Position numbers and translations under genes: made by a program. From positions 15,164,688 through 15,226,687 of the forward strand of contig NC_049979.1 in the NCBI RefSeq assembly GCF_000003815.2: 62,000 nucleotides of DNA. Reading direction: 5' to 3'. The notes beneath the pieces are model-generated. The model did not search any database. It was not told where the DNA came from and worked only from the letters and a program-made list of their open reading frames with translations. The DNA comes from Branchiostoma floridae. Taxonomy: Eukaryota; Chordata; Leptocardii; Amphioxiformes; Branchiostomatidae. Below are positions 10,701 through 22,700 of the stretch, piece by piece; within the stretch, counting starts at the first letter, position 1; the number at the start of each line of letters is the position of its first letter.

Positions 10701-13700
10701 GGTGGGTGGCAACTCAGCCACAGAATCCAAAGCTTGTGGCATAAGCAGGTCCCCTTCTGACTTGGCCTGTCGGAGAGACCTGCGTAGTACAGCTGCTGGA
10801 CATGACACAGTCACTAAGTACTCTGTGGGTTTTTCTGCCTGAATTTCTTGCTTCTTTGGTGCTGAAGCTGGCAGATTTGTGGCAGACTCTTTGGGTGCTT
10901 CACCATGAAATGACTTAGCTCTGGAGAACTTGGTCTTACCACGTTCAGAGAAGGTGTGTTTTGCTGGACCAGGAGCAGACTGTGGTGATCCAGCCATGAA
11001 TCCTCCTCCCTCCTCAAACATTTTGAAGATGTTGCGATTAAGTGGCTTAGGCGGGGGGAGTTTGATGGGCTCAAAGGCAGTACATCGTGTTGGGGAGGCA
11101 ACCGGGGTGCTGTCGGAGTGGGTGGTGCTGTCAGAGTCCGAGACATGCACCAGTTTTGCATGGTGCATTGTTCGGGACGAGGCAGAGTCTGGCCTGGGTG
11201 AGTTTGTGGGTGTATCCAACTGGATCAGGTCTCCCACCACGGCTGTGTAAGTCACAGACTCCTCCTCTGTGGCACCACGAAGGGATGTGGGCGCCATTTT
11301 CAGGTTGTCATTGAACAGTTGTACGTGATCTCTTGGTGACCTTCCTGCTCTTGGAGACAAATCAGATCTACTGGAGGAAGCTGGGGTGACCAGAGTAGTA
11401 GAAAATTCTCCTCCACTATCTGTCTCTTGCAGGTTTAGCTTTGGTACTTTTGTCTTCTTTGAAAACCCTGCTGGGTGCTTTGGTGGTGAAGAAGAGGCTG
11501 AAGATGAAAAGGGCAATTTCAAAGCACCACTTTCAAAAAGACCCTTGACTTTGTTAACAACAGAAGGGCCTTCTCGTTTGGGTTCAGGGATGTGCTGAAA
11601 TGCCTTTATGACACCAGGTTTACTGGGGCCTTGCCGAGGGGTCATTTTCTTGTCAGGAGCAGCTGAGAATGAAAAATGGTTCATTGTTTGCACACAAGTA
11701 ATACAGACCACTAAGTGACTACCGCGATCTGTTTGATTACCTCTAACAATAATTTACATTTTCTAAGGCTTAAACTCTATCAACCTTGCACCACCTTGCA
11801 CTGGAATGGAGCACTGTGATGATAAACGACATTGTACATCATAATTGTCCTGAAACAGATGACAAATCAGCTAATACCATAAAAGTTCCATTGCAAAATG
11901 GGCAGAAAACTTGCATGCATTCAAGATTCAACATATTTAAAGTTGTAAGCCAAAGAATCAAGACACTATACCCTCCTTTAAATTCAAGTTTTAACTGAAA
12001 AATTCTAAAAACCTGATAGTACTGGCAATATCATGCTCTGCATGCTTCTTAATGTTTCATATAATTTTAGTTCTAATATGAATAGTACGTAGATTGTCTT
12101 AAGATGTTATTACACATTGTAATAGAGGTACTTGTTAAGCACCAGGTGTGTTTTACTTTGAAATAATCATTACTGCTACTTACGAGGAGGGGGCAGGTCA
12201 TCCTCTGGTACAGAGTTTTCCCTCCTTCTGGTTGGTCCCTGCAGCAGGCCTGATGGGTCGTAGGCAGGGACATCATCTGTGTAGCTGTATGTCAGCGACG
12301 ATGTTGTGCTGTGCTCTGATGTGATGGAAGTGTTGTCAGCTTCTCCAACAAGGCTCAGGACCTCCTGGAAGGGGTCCTGTAGAGTCCCACTGCTGTCTGT
12401 TGTGGCTCCGTTGTCAGTGGAACTTGTGGACGACCTTGTGTTTGAGCTTGTGGACAACCTCACGCTGGTGTCATTCTCTGCTGAGCTCGATGAAGCCCTC
12501 GCTCTGCGGTCTTCCACCTTTTGCACCAGGTCGTCCAAGCAGGCCTTGAAGCTGGCCTGCACATTGTTCGATGCTGGGGGTTGGGGAGGAGGTGCTTGTG
12601 GGGGAGGTGGGGGGACTCTTTGTGGAGGGGGAGGGACAGCTTTATGTGGCACAGCCTTTTCAAAGCCAGTGCCATTACTGTTACTGTTGTTACTGGTCTC
12701 ACTGTCTGCAGAAGTGGTCCCGAGGGCGGTTGGGGTGAATGTCCGACGTGGAGACGTTGGAGCTCCACCCTGCTGTATCATGCCTCCACTCTGGAATGCC
12801 TTGGCTCGGTTAGCGACAAGCGAGCCCACCTGTCTCACAGGTGGTCTACGTATCCCCTTGGGGGAACCAGTTTTCCGAATGGGGATTTGCGATCCGGTGT
12901 CCTGGTTAGTGGGTGAATCTGCGCCTCTTGAATGAAGTCTTCTGACACTTGGTGGAGTGGATGCTGCAGGGATTCCCTCTGCTGAGGAATGACTGGAAGT
13001 ATCAGAAGGAAAACGTGTCCGTTCTGACCCCACAAGGGAGGCCTTTACGGGAGGAATTCCCTCCACAGAGGAATGGCTGGAGGTGTCCGAGGAGAGTCTG
13101 ACTCTATCTCCTGCTCGGAATGTGGTCATGGGTGGTCTGATGGCTGCTGGTGAAGAGGTCTGTTTCTCGATGGGCAGTTTAGGAGCCGGCCTGCTGGGTT
13201 GGTCCGGCACTGGTATTCTGGTTGGGGTGGATGGTCTTGAGCCCGGGCAAGGAGAACCCGACCTGGGAGATGCTGATCGAGAGGAGCCGGAAAAGGAACT
13301 CTTCCTCGGAATTCTTGATGGACTGTCGCTGCGTGTCTTCTTTAAAGCAGGTTTTCTCTGAGGTTCTGCATCCTTGAGAACAGATTTCGGGGAGTCAGAA
13401 ACAGCTTCCTGCTTCGCCAGGGCCTTCTCCTGCCGTGGGGAGGACTTTTCTTCTGGGAAGGTCGGGCTTGGGGTTTCTGTGGGAGTAGGGTACCTCCTCC
13501 AGGTTCTGGGAGCCTCGGGCGAGGTAGGCTTGGGAGCTACTGGGGGTTTGGGGGCCTGGGGCTTCACCACTTTAGCTGGTGGGGAAGTGGGAGGGGAGGA
13601 TGGTGCAGTGGACGATGACCTCGCACTTTCTGATGAACTGCTGGAGGGTGAGCGCACCTTCGTGGGTGAAGGATCTGGGGAGATTACTTGCTGTGGTGGT

Positions 13701-16700
13701 AAGTCTGAAACAACAACAGATTATGGTTTGTGGCATATACTGACATGTGGAAACATATCAGGTGTTAAATGCAACAATTTTCAGCAACAGAGTTGTCAAA
13801 AAAGACAAGAATGGTGGAGGACTTACTTGCTTGAATCTGTAATTTGCTGATCCACTGCCTCATGTCCAAGTGGGACTTAGCAGAAAACAGGTACTCTGAC
13901 CCATCACATGGTCTGGAAAAAAAAACTTGTTCACAATCATCCCTTCAAACTTGCTTTTTAAGTATCATTAATGAATGTTTAAGCCATCTAGCACATCTGA
14001 TTTACTGAGAGTATCAGGTGTAGATAGTATGGCGTAAATAGTCATGAAATCAAATTTACAGGATCATATGTTACAATAATTCATTGCTGAATATTACACA
14101 CACACAGTCTGTTGTTGATAAGAATCAGGTGCACTAACCTGAGTCTGAAGACATGCTTCTTCTTGTGGTAGTCAACAGCCACCTCACAGGTAGCACCTTG
14201 GAGCGGGATGGAGGGCCCAGCAGTAGAGCTCTGCAATGGGGACAAATGGATGCAATTCAAGGACAATAGATTGTTAGATACATTTTATGCTGACTTCACT
14301 TTGACCTATAAAGGAATTTGTATATTTTGAAGTCTTAAAGTTTACAAACCAACAACTCTTTAACCATTGTCATAAACAATAGGGATAGAAATGTTGGGGC
14401 AAACAATTGCCTCTTTCTATGTATAATCATATACATACATCTTTAGTTATATACATACATGTATAATAACAATATCCTACCTGTGTCCAGTCCTTCTGAT
14501 CTTTGTAGAAACACAAGAGAGGCCCAGAGAGGACAGTGTAGTAACTCTTCCAGGCTCGAACAGTCGACTGAAAAGTAAGAGTGTTACGCTTAAGTTATAG
14601 CTCAGGGCAGCAGAAAAAGTCACCAACCAGAAATGTTAACCATGACACATTGAACACATCTAATTTTTCATTTATGCATTTATTAATCACCTAAAACTAA
14701 AACAATCAAAATATAGAATTTGGTCTGACCAATGTATCTATAAGTAAACAAGATTCTAACCCACCCTTTTTCCATTAGGCTGAAGCTCCTGCTTCCGTTC
14801 CAATGTACCTTCCCTCTCACTCTGCATATCTGGTCTTTTCTTGCCGGCCTGCCCTTTCTTTGGGATCACTGACTTCACACTATCATTAGGTAGCTCCACC
14901 ACCTTAACTACTTGAGTGTCTTCCTTCTTAGCCGTCTTTCCAAATGGTGGTGCAGCTGCTGCCATGGGTGCAGCTGAAGCTACCACAGCTTCACTGGGCA
15001 GTTCTACCTCTGTTATAGGAGCTGCTGCATCCGGCACATCTTCCTTCACCTCCACCCTGGGAGACTGGGGCGGTGTGGTCACCTTGCTTGCAACAGGTAC
15101 GTGGACTTTGGATGGAGTCTGAGGTGCTGCTCGACTTCGATCCTAGAAGGCAACAAGATGAAGATGTTACCAAAAACTGAGTTTCTCCTTCTGGACAAGT
15201 GTACTTCAAATGCAAGATACTGTTTAACACATGATGTGCAAAATGCATACGGAAGTTGCCAAATAAAAGGAAAGATATAGAGCTATTAGCTGAGGCAGTA
15301 TGCGGGCACACAGCTAAAATGCAATGCTATTTAGGCATGGTTCAACCCACCTGAGCAACTGCAGGTGTCTGAGATGGTCCTCTTTTTGACACTGGCACCT
15401 GCACGGGTGTTCTCTCTGCTGCCACAGGAACTGACACCTGGGAAGGTATTCTTTGTGACTGCAACTCTCCAGATGCAGGCTCCTGCTCAAGTGTTCTTTG
15501 CGACTGTCCAGCTGTCTGAATAGGTGTTCTGGGTGCCACCACAGGTGACTTAACAGGTGTTCTGTTTGCCTGTTCATTTCTCTCCTGTTCCAGTCGGTTG
15601 GCCTCTGCCTCCAAACGTGCATTTTGCTCAGCGACAAGCCTCTCTTTGGCCTCCCTCTCCTTCCTGCAAGGCCATCAAACAAACATGCTGCTTGTGACAA
15701 GAGTCTGGTTTGATTGGAAACAGTCCTCATATATTACATGTACCATGAGACTAAATATTCTCATATGAAAAGAAGGCAATTCAATATATACTCATATGTA
15801 TAAAGAGTACATTCCAGGCTCCAACATTTCAGCTCGTTAACAATTTACAATTGATAGTTTAATTTTTTTGCTTTTACCTGTAACCACAAAGTGTAAATGG
15901 ACATTGGCTAATGAAGAGGACTGTTAACATGCAACACAGATACAAATAAAAATTGTTGATATGTGCAGTATACAGCATTCCTGAAGGAGACTTAATGGTA
16001 ACAGTCTTTGGTTCCTTGGCCTGATTTGGACACTTAATTAGAAGATTAATCTTATGTCTTCCAACCTTTCTTGTTCTTCCCTGGCTTTTTTCCTCTCCTG
16101 TTCCTGTCGCCGTTCTTCCAGTATCCGTTCCTGCTCCCTCTTCCTCATCTCTTCCAGCCTCTGCTGTTCCTTCCGTTGTTCTTCCTCCCTCTGCAACTGA
16201 GCCAGGTTTGCCTTGTGCTCATCACTTCTTTGTTCAGTCTACAGTAAAACATTACATATTGTACTTCTTTAAACTGAATTTATTTATACTGTAATTCCTG
16301 ATTTATACTAGTATTGTATTGTAATCACACCTGTGTCACTGATGATAGCATAAAATAATTGAAAAATACATGGTAAATGGGAATGCAAAATTAATGTGTT
16401 TTGCCATCTTTTCAAATTGCTTTCATGATTAAAAAGTCTACCACACAGATATACAATTTTATTGTTTTCTTGTGCATTTCAGCTCAGAGAAAATTTGGAC
16501 CATTTTGTCGGTAGTCTTTTGAATGCACACACCATAGTGAGCCTATTCAGAGCTGCAAATTTCTCCTCTTGGGCAGCTAGTGTTTTCTCAAAGTCCTCTT
16601 GTTTCTTCATAAGTTCCTCCACTGCACTGACTGAGTCCTGAGGAAACAGAAAAAGGTCTTTAGAAAGTTGCATCCACAGGATAAAAATACATTATTGATA

Positions 16701-19700
16701 GTAGTCTTAATAAAATCAAGGAAACTTGTGTTAGCTGGGATCATCAATGTTACAACTAGATATTATGGTTAGATTTTGATACCACAGAACAAGACTCGAA
16801 TCATTGTTAGACTGAATGCTGACCCCATAGTCTGCATCAGCTGCGACAGACTTCCTCAGGTCCAGCCAGGTATCAGCCTGCTCAGCCTCACGCTTAAACA
16901 TCTGTGCATCCAACATGTTCTCGTAGGTCTGTCTGCGTTCCTCCCACAGCTGCAGGAGACCCTCCAGAGCAGTGTTCAGCCGCTCCACCTTCTCACGCAC
17001 CTGCAGCATGGTAGAAGTTACAGTACGTTACAGCAGTTCTGACAGAATCTTATCAACATCGAAGACAAAACTTCAGGTGTTTTCATGATGAATGAAACAT
17101 GTCAATAACCTCACTTTTAAGAATTCAGATTGCTTCCATTCTTGAATGTTTTCTATATATAAATTCTGTTATTTTAGCTCAGACATTTGCTTCGTATATA
17201 TTACTGAAAATAACATGGACACAACAGTACGATCATTATGTCCAAACTACTGTGGATATTACTTGTCTATTTTGTCTGGAAGACATGACTTGAACATTAA
17301 CATACTGATATCCGAGGAATGATAAAATAACTTGCACCATTACCTCCCCAGCCAGGAAGTGTCCCTTGTCGATGAGTGCCTGTCCAGCCTGCACAAACTT
17401 CTCAAAGTTGTCCAGCTGTCCGTCAATCTCTGCTCTGTGCTCCACATGACGAGCGATGATGGCTTCCACCCCTGACACGTCCTTAGCCTCCTCTGGTCGG
17501 GAAATGATGGCCTTCATCTCTTTGGTCCATGCCCTGAGACAAAATAAGTAGATCTTAGAATGGGGAACCATTGATGACATCTTGGGGAAAGATCTCAGAT
17601 CTCAGGTATTGAATTTCCTCAAAAGATTCAATTTCTAAAGCTGACTCCCTTTCAAGTTTTACTTTCAAGATATTTTAATGCTCTTATTTTTGAAGTTACA
17701 CATTATTAGCATATATAAACTATTGGAAAGACAACATGTGAAATAAAGATATACAAGTCATGTATATGGAGGAACTGTGCTGCACATTGGCAGAAGTTTA
17801 CACTGTCTAAGCTCATGAACAATGCTTTAAGTTAGATGTGCAGGGTTTAACTGTAATGAATTCATCAATGTAATGTTACTACATGTATGTGCTTCCTATA
17901 TAAAGGTGTAAAGTGTCAGGTATCATTTTTTTTACATCACTCTAATGGACAATACATGTTGCTATACTAACATGAGCTCCCTGTAGTCGTTGAAGTACAG
18001 TTGCAGCTTCTCAGCCTGCTGAAGTCGATCCTTCCTCTCCAGGGCACTGTTCAGGAGTGCATTCCAGGCATTGGCGACATCCTCACGTCTGCTGTCAATG
18101 TGGTGCCTGGCGTCAGGCAGGATGGTGTTCAGCCGAGACGCCTCCCGGTTGATGCTGTCCACTTGGACACCGAGAGCAGCCAGATCACGCTGGATGGGGT
18201 GGAGAGTGGACAGGTCAGAGGCAGGAGTACAGTATGGTCTGCTATGCACTAACAATTACAGGACCATCAAAGATGTCACAGGATTAAAATGGGTACTAAG
18301 TCTTCTACTTAAATGGAGTTGAGCAAATCTTAGCTTTTGGTCATACATGTAGGTGCAAGGAAGAACCAATAGGGCTTGGCCTCTCATACATGTATCATTC
18401 TCACAATATGATGACATTAATCTTGAAGTGGTGAGCAATGTATATGGGACATAGTGGCAGAAACTGTGCGAGTAAGAACGGTACCTCCACGCCCTCGTGC
18501 CTCCTGACAGCAGCCTGCACGCTGGCCAGGTCGTGTCCGTAGTCCTCTGATGACAGCTGCATCTCCTTCTCATGGATCCAACTCTTGGTCTCCTCACAGT
18601 CACGATCAAACGTGTGCACCTGACGGGCTCCATCTAAGGCCTACAGGGAACAAAAAATGTTTCAATTCAAACTCCAATATTTGCATGCTAATACAGACAT
18701 TTTCCTCATATTTTTTTCCAATAAACTGTCTCGCTGTGCAAAAAGGACTACTCAAATTAAGTCTTAAAGAATTCATACAACTCAAAATAGGAACCAGAAG
18801 GAGCTACATTTATTAAAAGTTTTAGTCTTATCAATCTAGAATGCAGATATTTTCAAACTTGAGGTTTTCTTAAACTAGAGTGCCTGGAGAGGTGTTTTCA
18901 TAAGATGGCTTTTAGCAATTCCTAGAGTGAGGCTCAAGTAGAACAAACTTTAATGTAACCAGCTGCAATCTTGAGCCTGCAATGCTGTTGTATGATACAA
19001 CAGGGTTGTTATTGGTTGAACAAGACTAACACCTATACAAGAGAAAACTGACCTCTTGTCTGGACTGGGTCATCTCCTTCAGCTCTGACCACTGCTGGTT
19101 GACCTCGCTGCAGCGTGCGATGATGGCGGCCGCATCTGTGTGCTGCTCGTCACACAGCGCTTTACCAAGGTCACTGACAGAGGTCACCCGCTTCTCACTG
19201 TTGGACACCTGCTGCACAAAGTCTGCAAACTTCTTCTGGAGGATCTGCAAGATAAAAAAAAGATTGTTGTAAGTTTGCGCAAATGTTTTTTAAAACGTTT
19301 AGTGGTAAATTGATACCTGAGTGCTAAGATTTCAGATAAAACAAAAACAAAAGTTGGGAAAATTACATTCAAACTTGAGCTTCACCTGAACATGCTCCAA
19401 GTCTTTCCCATAGTCCTCTGAGGCAGCAACTGTGCCCTTCTCCCTAATCCAGGCACAGACCTCATCGGCCTCCCTGTAGAACTGGTACAGTTTGTGACAT
19501 TCCACCAGTCGGGCACGCCTCCTAGCGGCTGACTCCTGCAGCGCAGCAAAGTGCTCCTGTGCCTGGGCCTGCCATAAACAGGAAAGAATGGGTTAAGATT
19601 TAGGATACACTGTAGATACATGATGATGTGCATCAACTCAGTAGAGAAACATCTTCACACTGGTCACACTTCACACAGATGGATCCCTTTTAACTATAAG

Positions 19701-22700
19701 CAAATATGAGAAAAAATGATCACATTTGTAAAAGCTATTATTTTAACAAAATAAAAGAAACCCAATGAAAACCCCAGTCAGTACCTGTTTCTGCTTAATC
19801 TTGGCTGCAGCATAGTGTTTCTTGTTGACCAGACTTTTGGCCAGCACAGCCAGGCTGTCCACAGTGGACCTGAACCCCTCCAGGTCACGGTCAAGGGTGT
19901 CCAGTTTCTTCAGCAGGGCCTGGGGAGGAAAACATCTTCAAGTTAGTTTTAAATATTAGTCTGCTTGTTTGTTGTATCACAGTTCACATACTCAACATAG
20001 CTCATGGTGTAACACATCATGTTGGATATGCAAGGCTTAGTTTTAAATGTAAGATAATACATTGCTGCTGCATACACACAAAGCATCTCAGAAGTCATCA
20101 TGATTGTGTTACACCGTTCCTACCTGTGCAGAGTACTCATCCTTGCCATATTCTGTGCTGGTGAGGAGAGGTCTCCTGTCATTCATCCACGACTCAGCCT
20201 CACTCACTTCAGCATAGAACTGTGGGGTAGGCAGGAGTAGAAATATCATGAGATATCTATTCTAGTAACAAATATTTATTTTAGTAATGTAAGTCGCTTG
20301 TTTGATATCACCATGTTGTCACTAATATTTGGAAAATGACTTGGAAATGAATTTGAAATGGCCATTGTTTGAAAAGTATTAAGAAAAAGCACCTTTTGTA
20401 ACTCATAAGCCTCTGCCAGTTGAGCTGCCCTGTGGACTGTCTGCTGCCTGAGCTGCTGCATGCCACGCATCAGGTCCTCCAGACGAGACCGGATGTCTGC
20501 TGAAGCGTAGTGCTCTCCACCAATCAGGTGCTGTCCCGTGTTCAGCACTGCATCGACCAGCGGCTCGTGACTACTAATCTCAGCTTCCAGTGCCTGCAAA
20601 GGGAGCATATAGAGAAAAAACAGTTTGTAAAACAAATCTCCTGTGCAGGGGTCTCTGGAATGTTCTTAGTCAAATATAGATTTTGTCAATTTCATCCTAT
20701 GCTTTGATGATATTGCATCAAACAATACTGAGCAGTAGGGGTGTCCTTAAAGGTATTCTTGAATACCTATCTCATAGCAAGGATATCCATACTTGCCAAA
20801 GAATTTCCTGTTCTTGAATATTGTAATATTACCATGCAATTTACAAAGATGTGATGTTTTGCCAGAGAGAAAAAGAAAAAAAAAATGATATGCATTATTT
20901 TCCTGCATGGGCCCCAAACCTATTGACTATGCCCCCATCCCTACCTGATGTTTTTTCTGCAGGCTCTGCACAGACGTGAGGTTCTGCCCAAGGTCGGTGG
21001 AGGTGGCCAGCGGCTCCTTCTCGCGCACCCAGGCCAGCTCGTCCTCCACGTCCCGGTAGAACTGCTGCAGCACCAACGTGTCCTCAAGGTTATCCCGCCG
21101 AAGCTGCATGGGCTCTGATAGGCCGTTGAATCTGGTTTCCATGGCAATAAGCAAACACATTTATGCACAACCTGTCTTGTTCATGTAAACCCTGCTCATA
21201 TGTCAACAAAAAGAAAAGTTTGACATCAAGATCAACATCAAATTTACCATTGTTACTTTCTACATACCGTATAATAAGCAAATAAGCAAACACAACCATA
21301 AAGGAAAACGATAAATTTAACTAATATCAATACTAATATCACAGCTTCCATGGTGTCTTCACTGTCTTTTTCATCAGAATGCTTACAATAGAATGACAAA
21401 AGAAAATTCGAAATCCCCAGATCAACCAGTCTGGCTCTGCCTGTGTAACACTGTCTGTCCTTGGTGCTGAACAATGAGCTGTGCCTTCCCTTGACTTGAC
21501 ATGTCTGTTATAGGTGAGGCATTATCCTGTAAGCTGTGATACTGACCTGTCTGTGATAACTGCAGCCCTCTCCTGGATATTATCTGCCAGGAAGTGTTGT
21601 TTGTCCCTGTAGGCTGCTGCTGAGGTCAGGATCTCCTCCATCTTGGTCTGCTGGGTCCCAATCTCAGCCTCAAGTTGCTGTAAGCAAAGGTAGTGACATG
21701 CTTATTTTGATCCCTGAATAATCCACAAGAGTTCCTAAAACCGTGAATCCTCGTGAATGTCGTGAATCCTAGCATTTGACCATTTTTGCCATTATGAACC
21801 TTGCTAAGTTCCTGACCTGGTGTTTCTTGATGAGGTTGTTGACTGAGATGAGGTCCTTGCCCAAGTCCTGTGACCCCAGCTGAACCTCCACCTCCCCCAG
21901 CCACGACTCCAGGTCATCCACTAGGTGGAAAAACTGCTGAGCCTGCAAGGACATACATAAGACAGAGGGTAAAGTAGGTGTGCAGAGATAAGTAGATCAC
22001 AAGGTTGGGGTTGAATTCTCAGGGGTGGTAAACACTATATTCATGCTACTGTTAGGGATCAATATCCTTGAGAGGGGTAGACGGACTGCTTGTAGTAAAC
22101 ATTTCTGATTTTGTAACTGCACTAATACAGGTTTTGGATTATTCCACACTAACCTGTATGAGTGCTCAATAGTGTTGGTGAAAGCAGTACAGACTCCAGG
22201 GCAGATGATTTTCACACATTACAGATCAAAAAGATGTGGTAAGATTTTCCTGAAGCAGTACCTGATGTGCATCCTGTAGTCTGTCCCTGCGGACCTGTGT
22301 GGCATCCGTCAGTTTCTCCCAGTTAGTCTCCACCTCTACAACCTTTGCCTGGATCTCCGCTGTAGCAAAGTGATCAGCCTCGATCAAGTCTTCTCCTTCC
22401 TGAATAAAATAGGAGTTGTGTCACATATGAATTCATGCATTAAAAGATCAGATTTTTTCATATGCCTGACAGTTTAAAGTTTATTCCTCATGCTTGAAAA
22501 TGCATAGTATAGAAAGTGAGCAAGGAAGAAGAATATAAAATATTTGAGTACCACATAATACATGATATAGAAGACAAACCAACAACATTTTCTGGAAATT
22601 CATAAATGATTACAAAACATAGCTATAAAGTTTATTAGAAAACATGTTCAATTGATGCTAACCAGACCAGTGGAAAGGAATAGAAATGTGGAAATTGGAT

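Larger units (their letters stand above)
7740..13704 (-). other. Spectrin exons 87-90: 1,560-residue Ser/Thr/Pro-rich C-terminal tail
   Basis: Exons 12184-13704 (1,521 nt), 9095-11662 (2,568 nt), 8680-8828 and 7740-8195 (stop TAA). The two big exons stay open for 507 and 856 codons and join in phase, which is strong evidence of coding. Composition is Ser/Thr/Pro-rich, with many S-P and T-P pairs, so it is probably disordered and phosphorylated. Visible short motifs: LQDPFQEV (DNA 12368-12376 for DPF), GDLIQLDTP (11214-11228 for LIQLD), EDLIQFEDG (9183-9197 for LIQFE), repeated VTISPSP-like units, poly-Pro runs in exons 87, 89 and 90, and a basic end [12 protein letters not shown]. The exon 88/89 junction uses a weak donor (C|GTGATT at 9095), so that border is less sure. 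Other beta-heavy spectrins also have a post-PH segment, but I know of none this long. Confidence 0.88.

Noticed and set aside
12306-12935. Long plus-strand open frame (209 codons) opposite the spectrin tail
   Set aside because: It is antisense to exon 87; high GC and the absence of antisense stop codons in the Ser/Pro-rich coding strand explain it. It has no splice or domain support.
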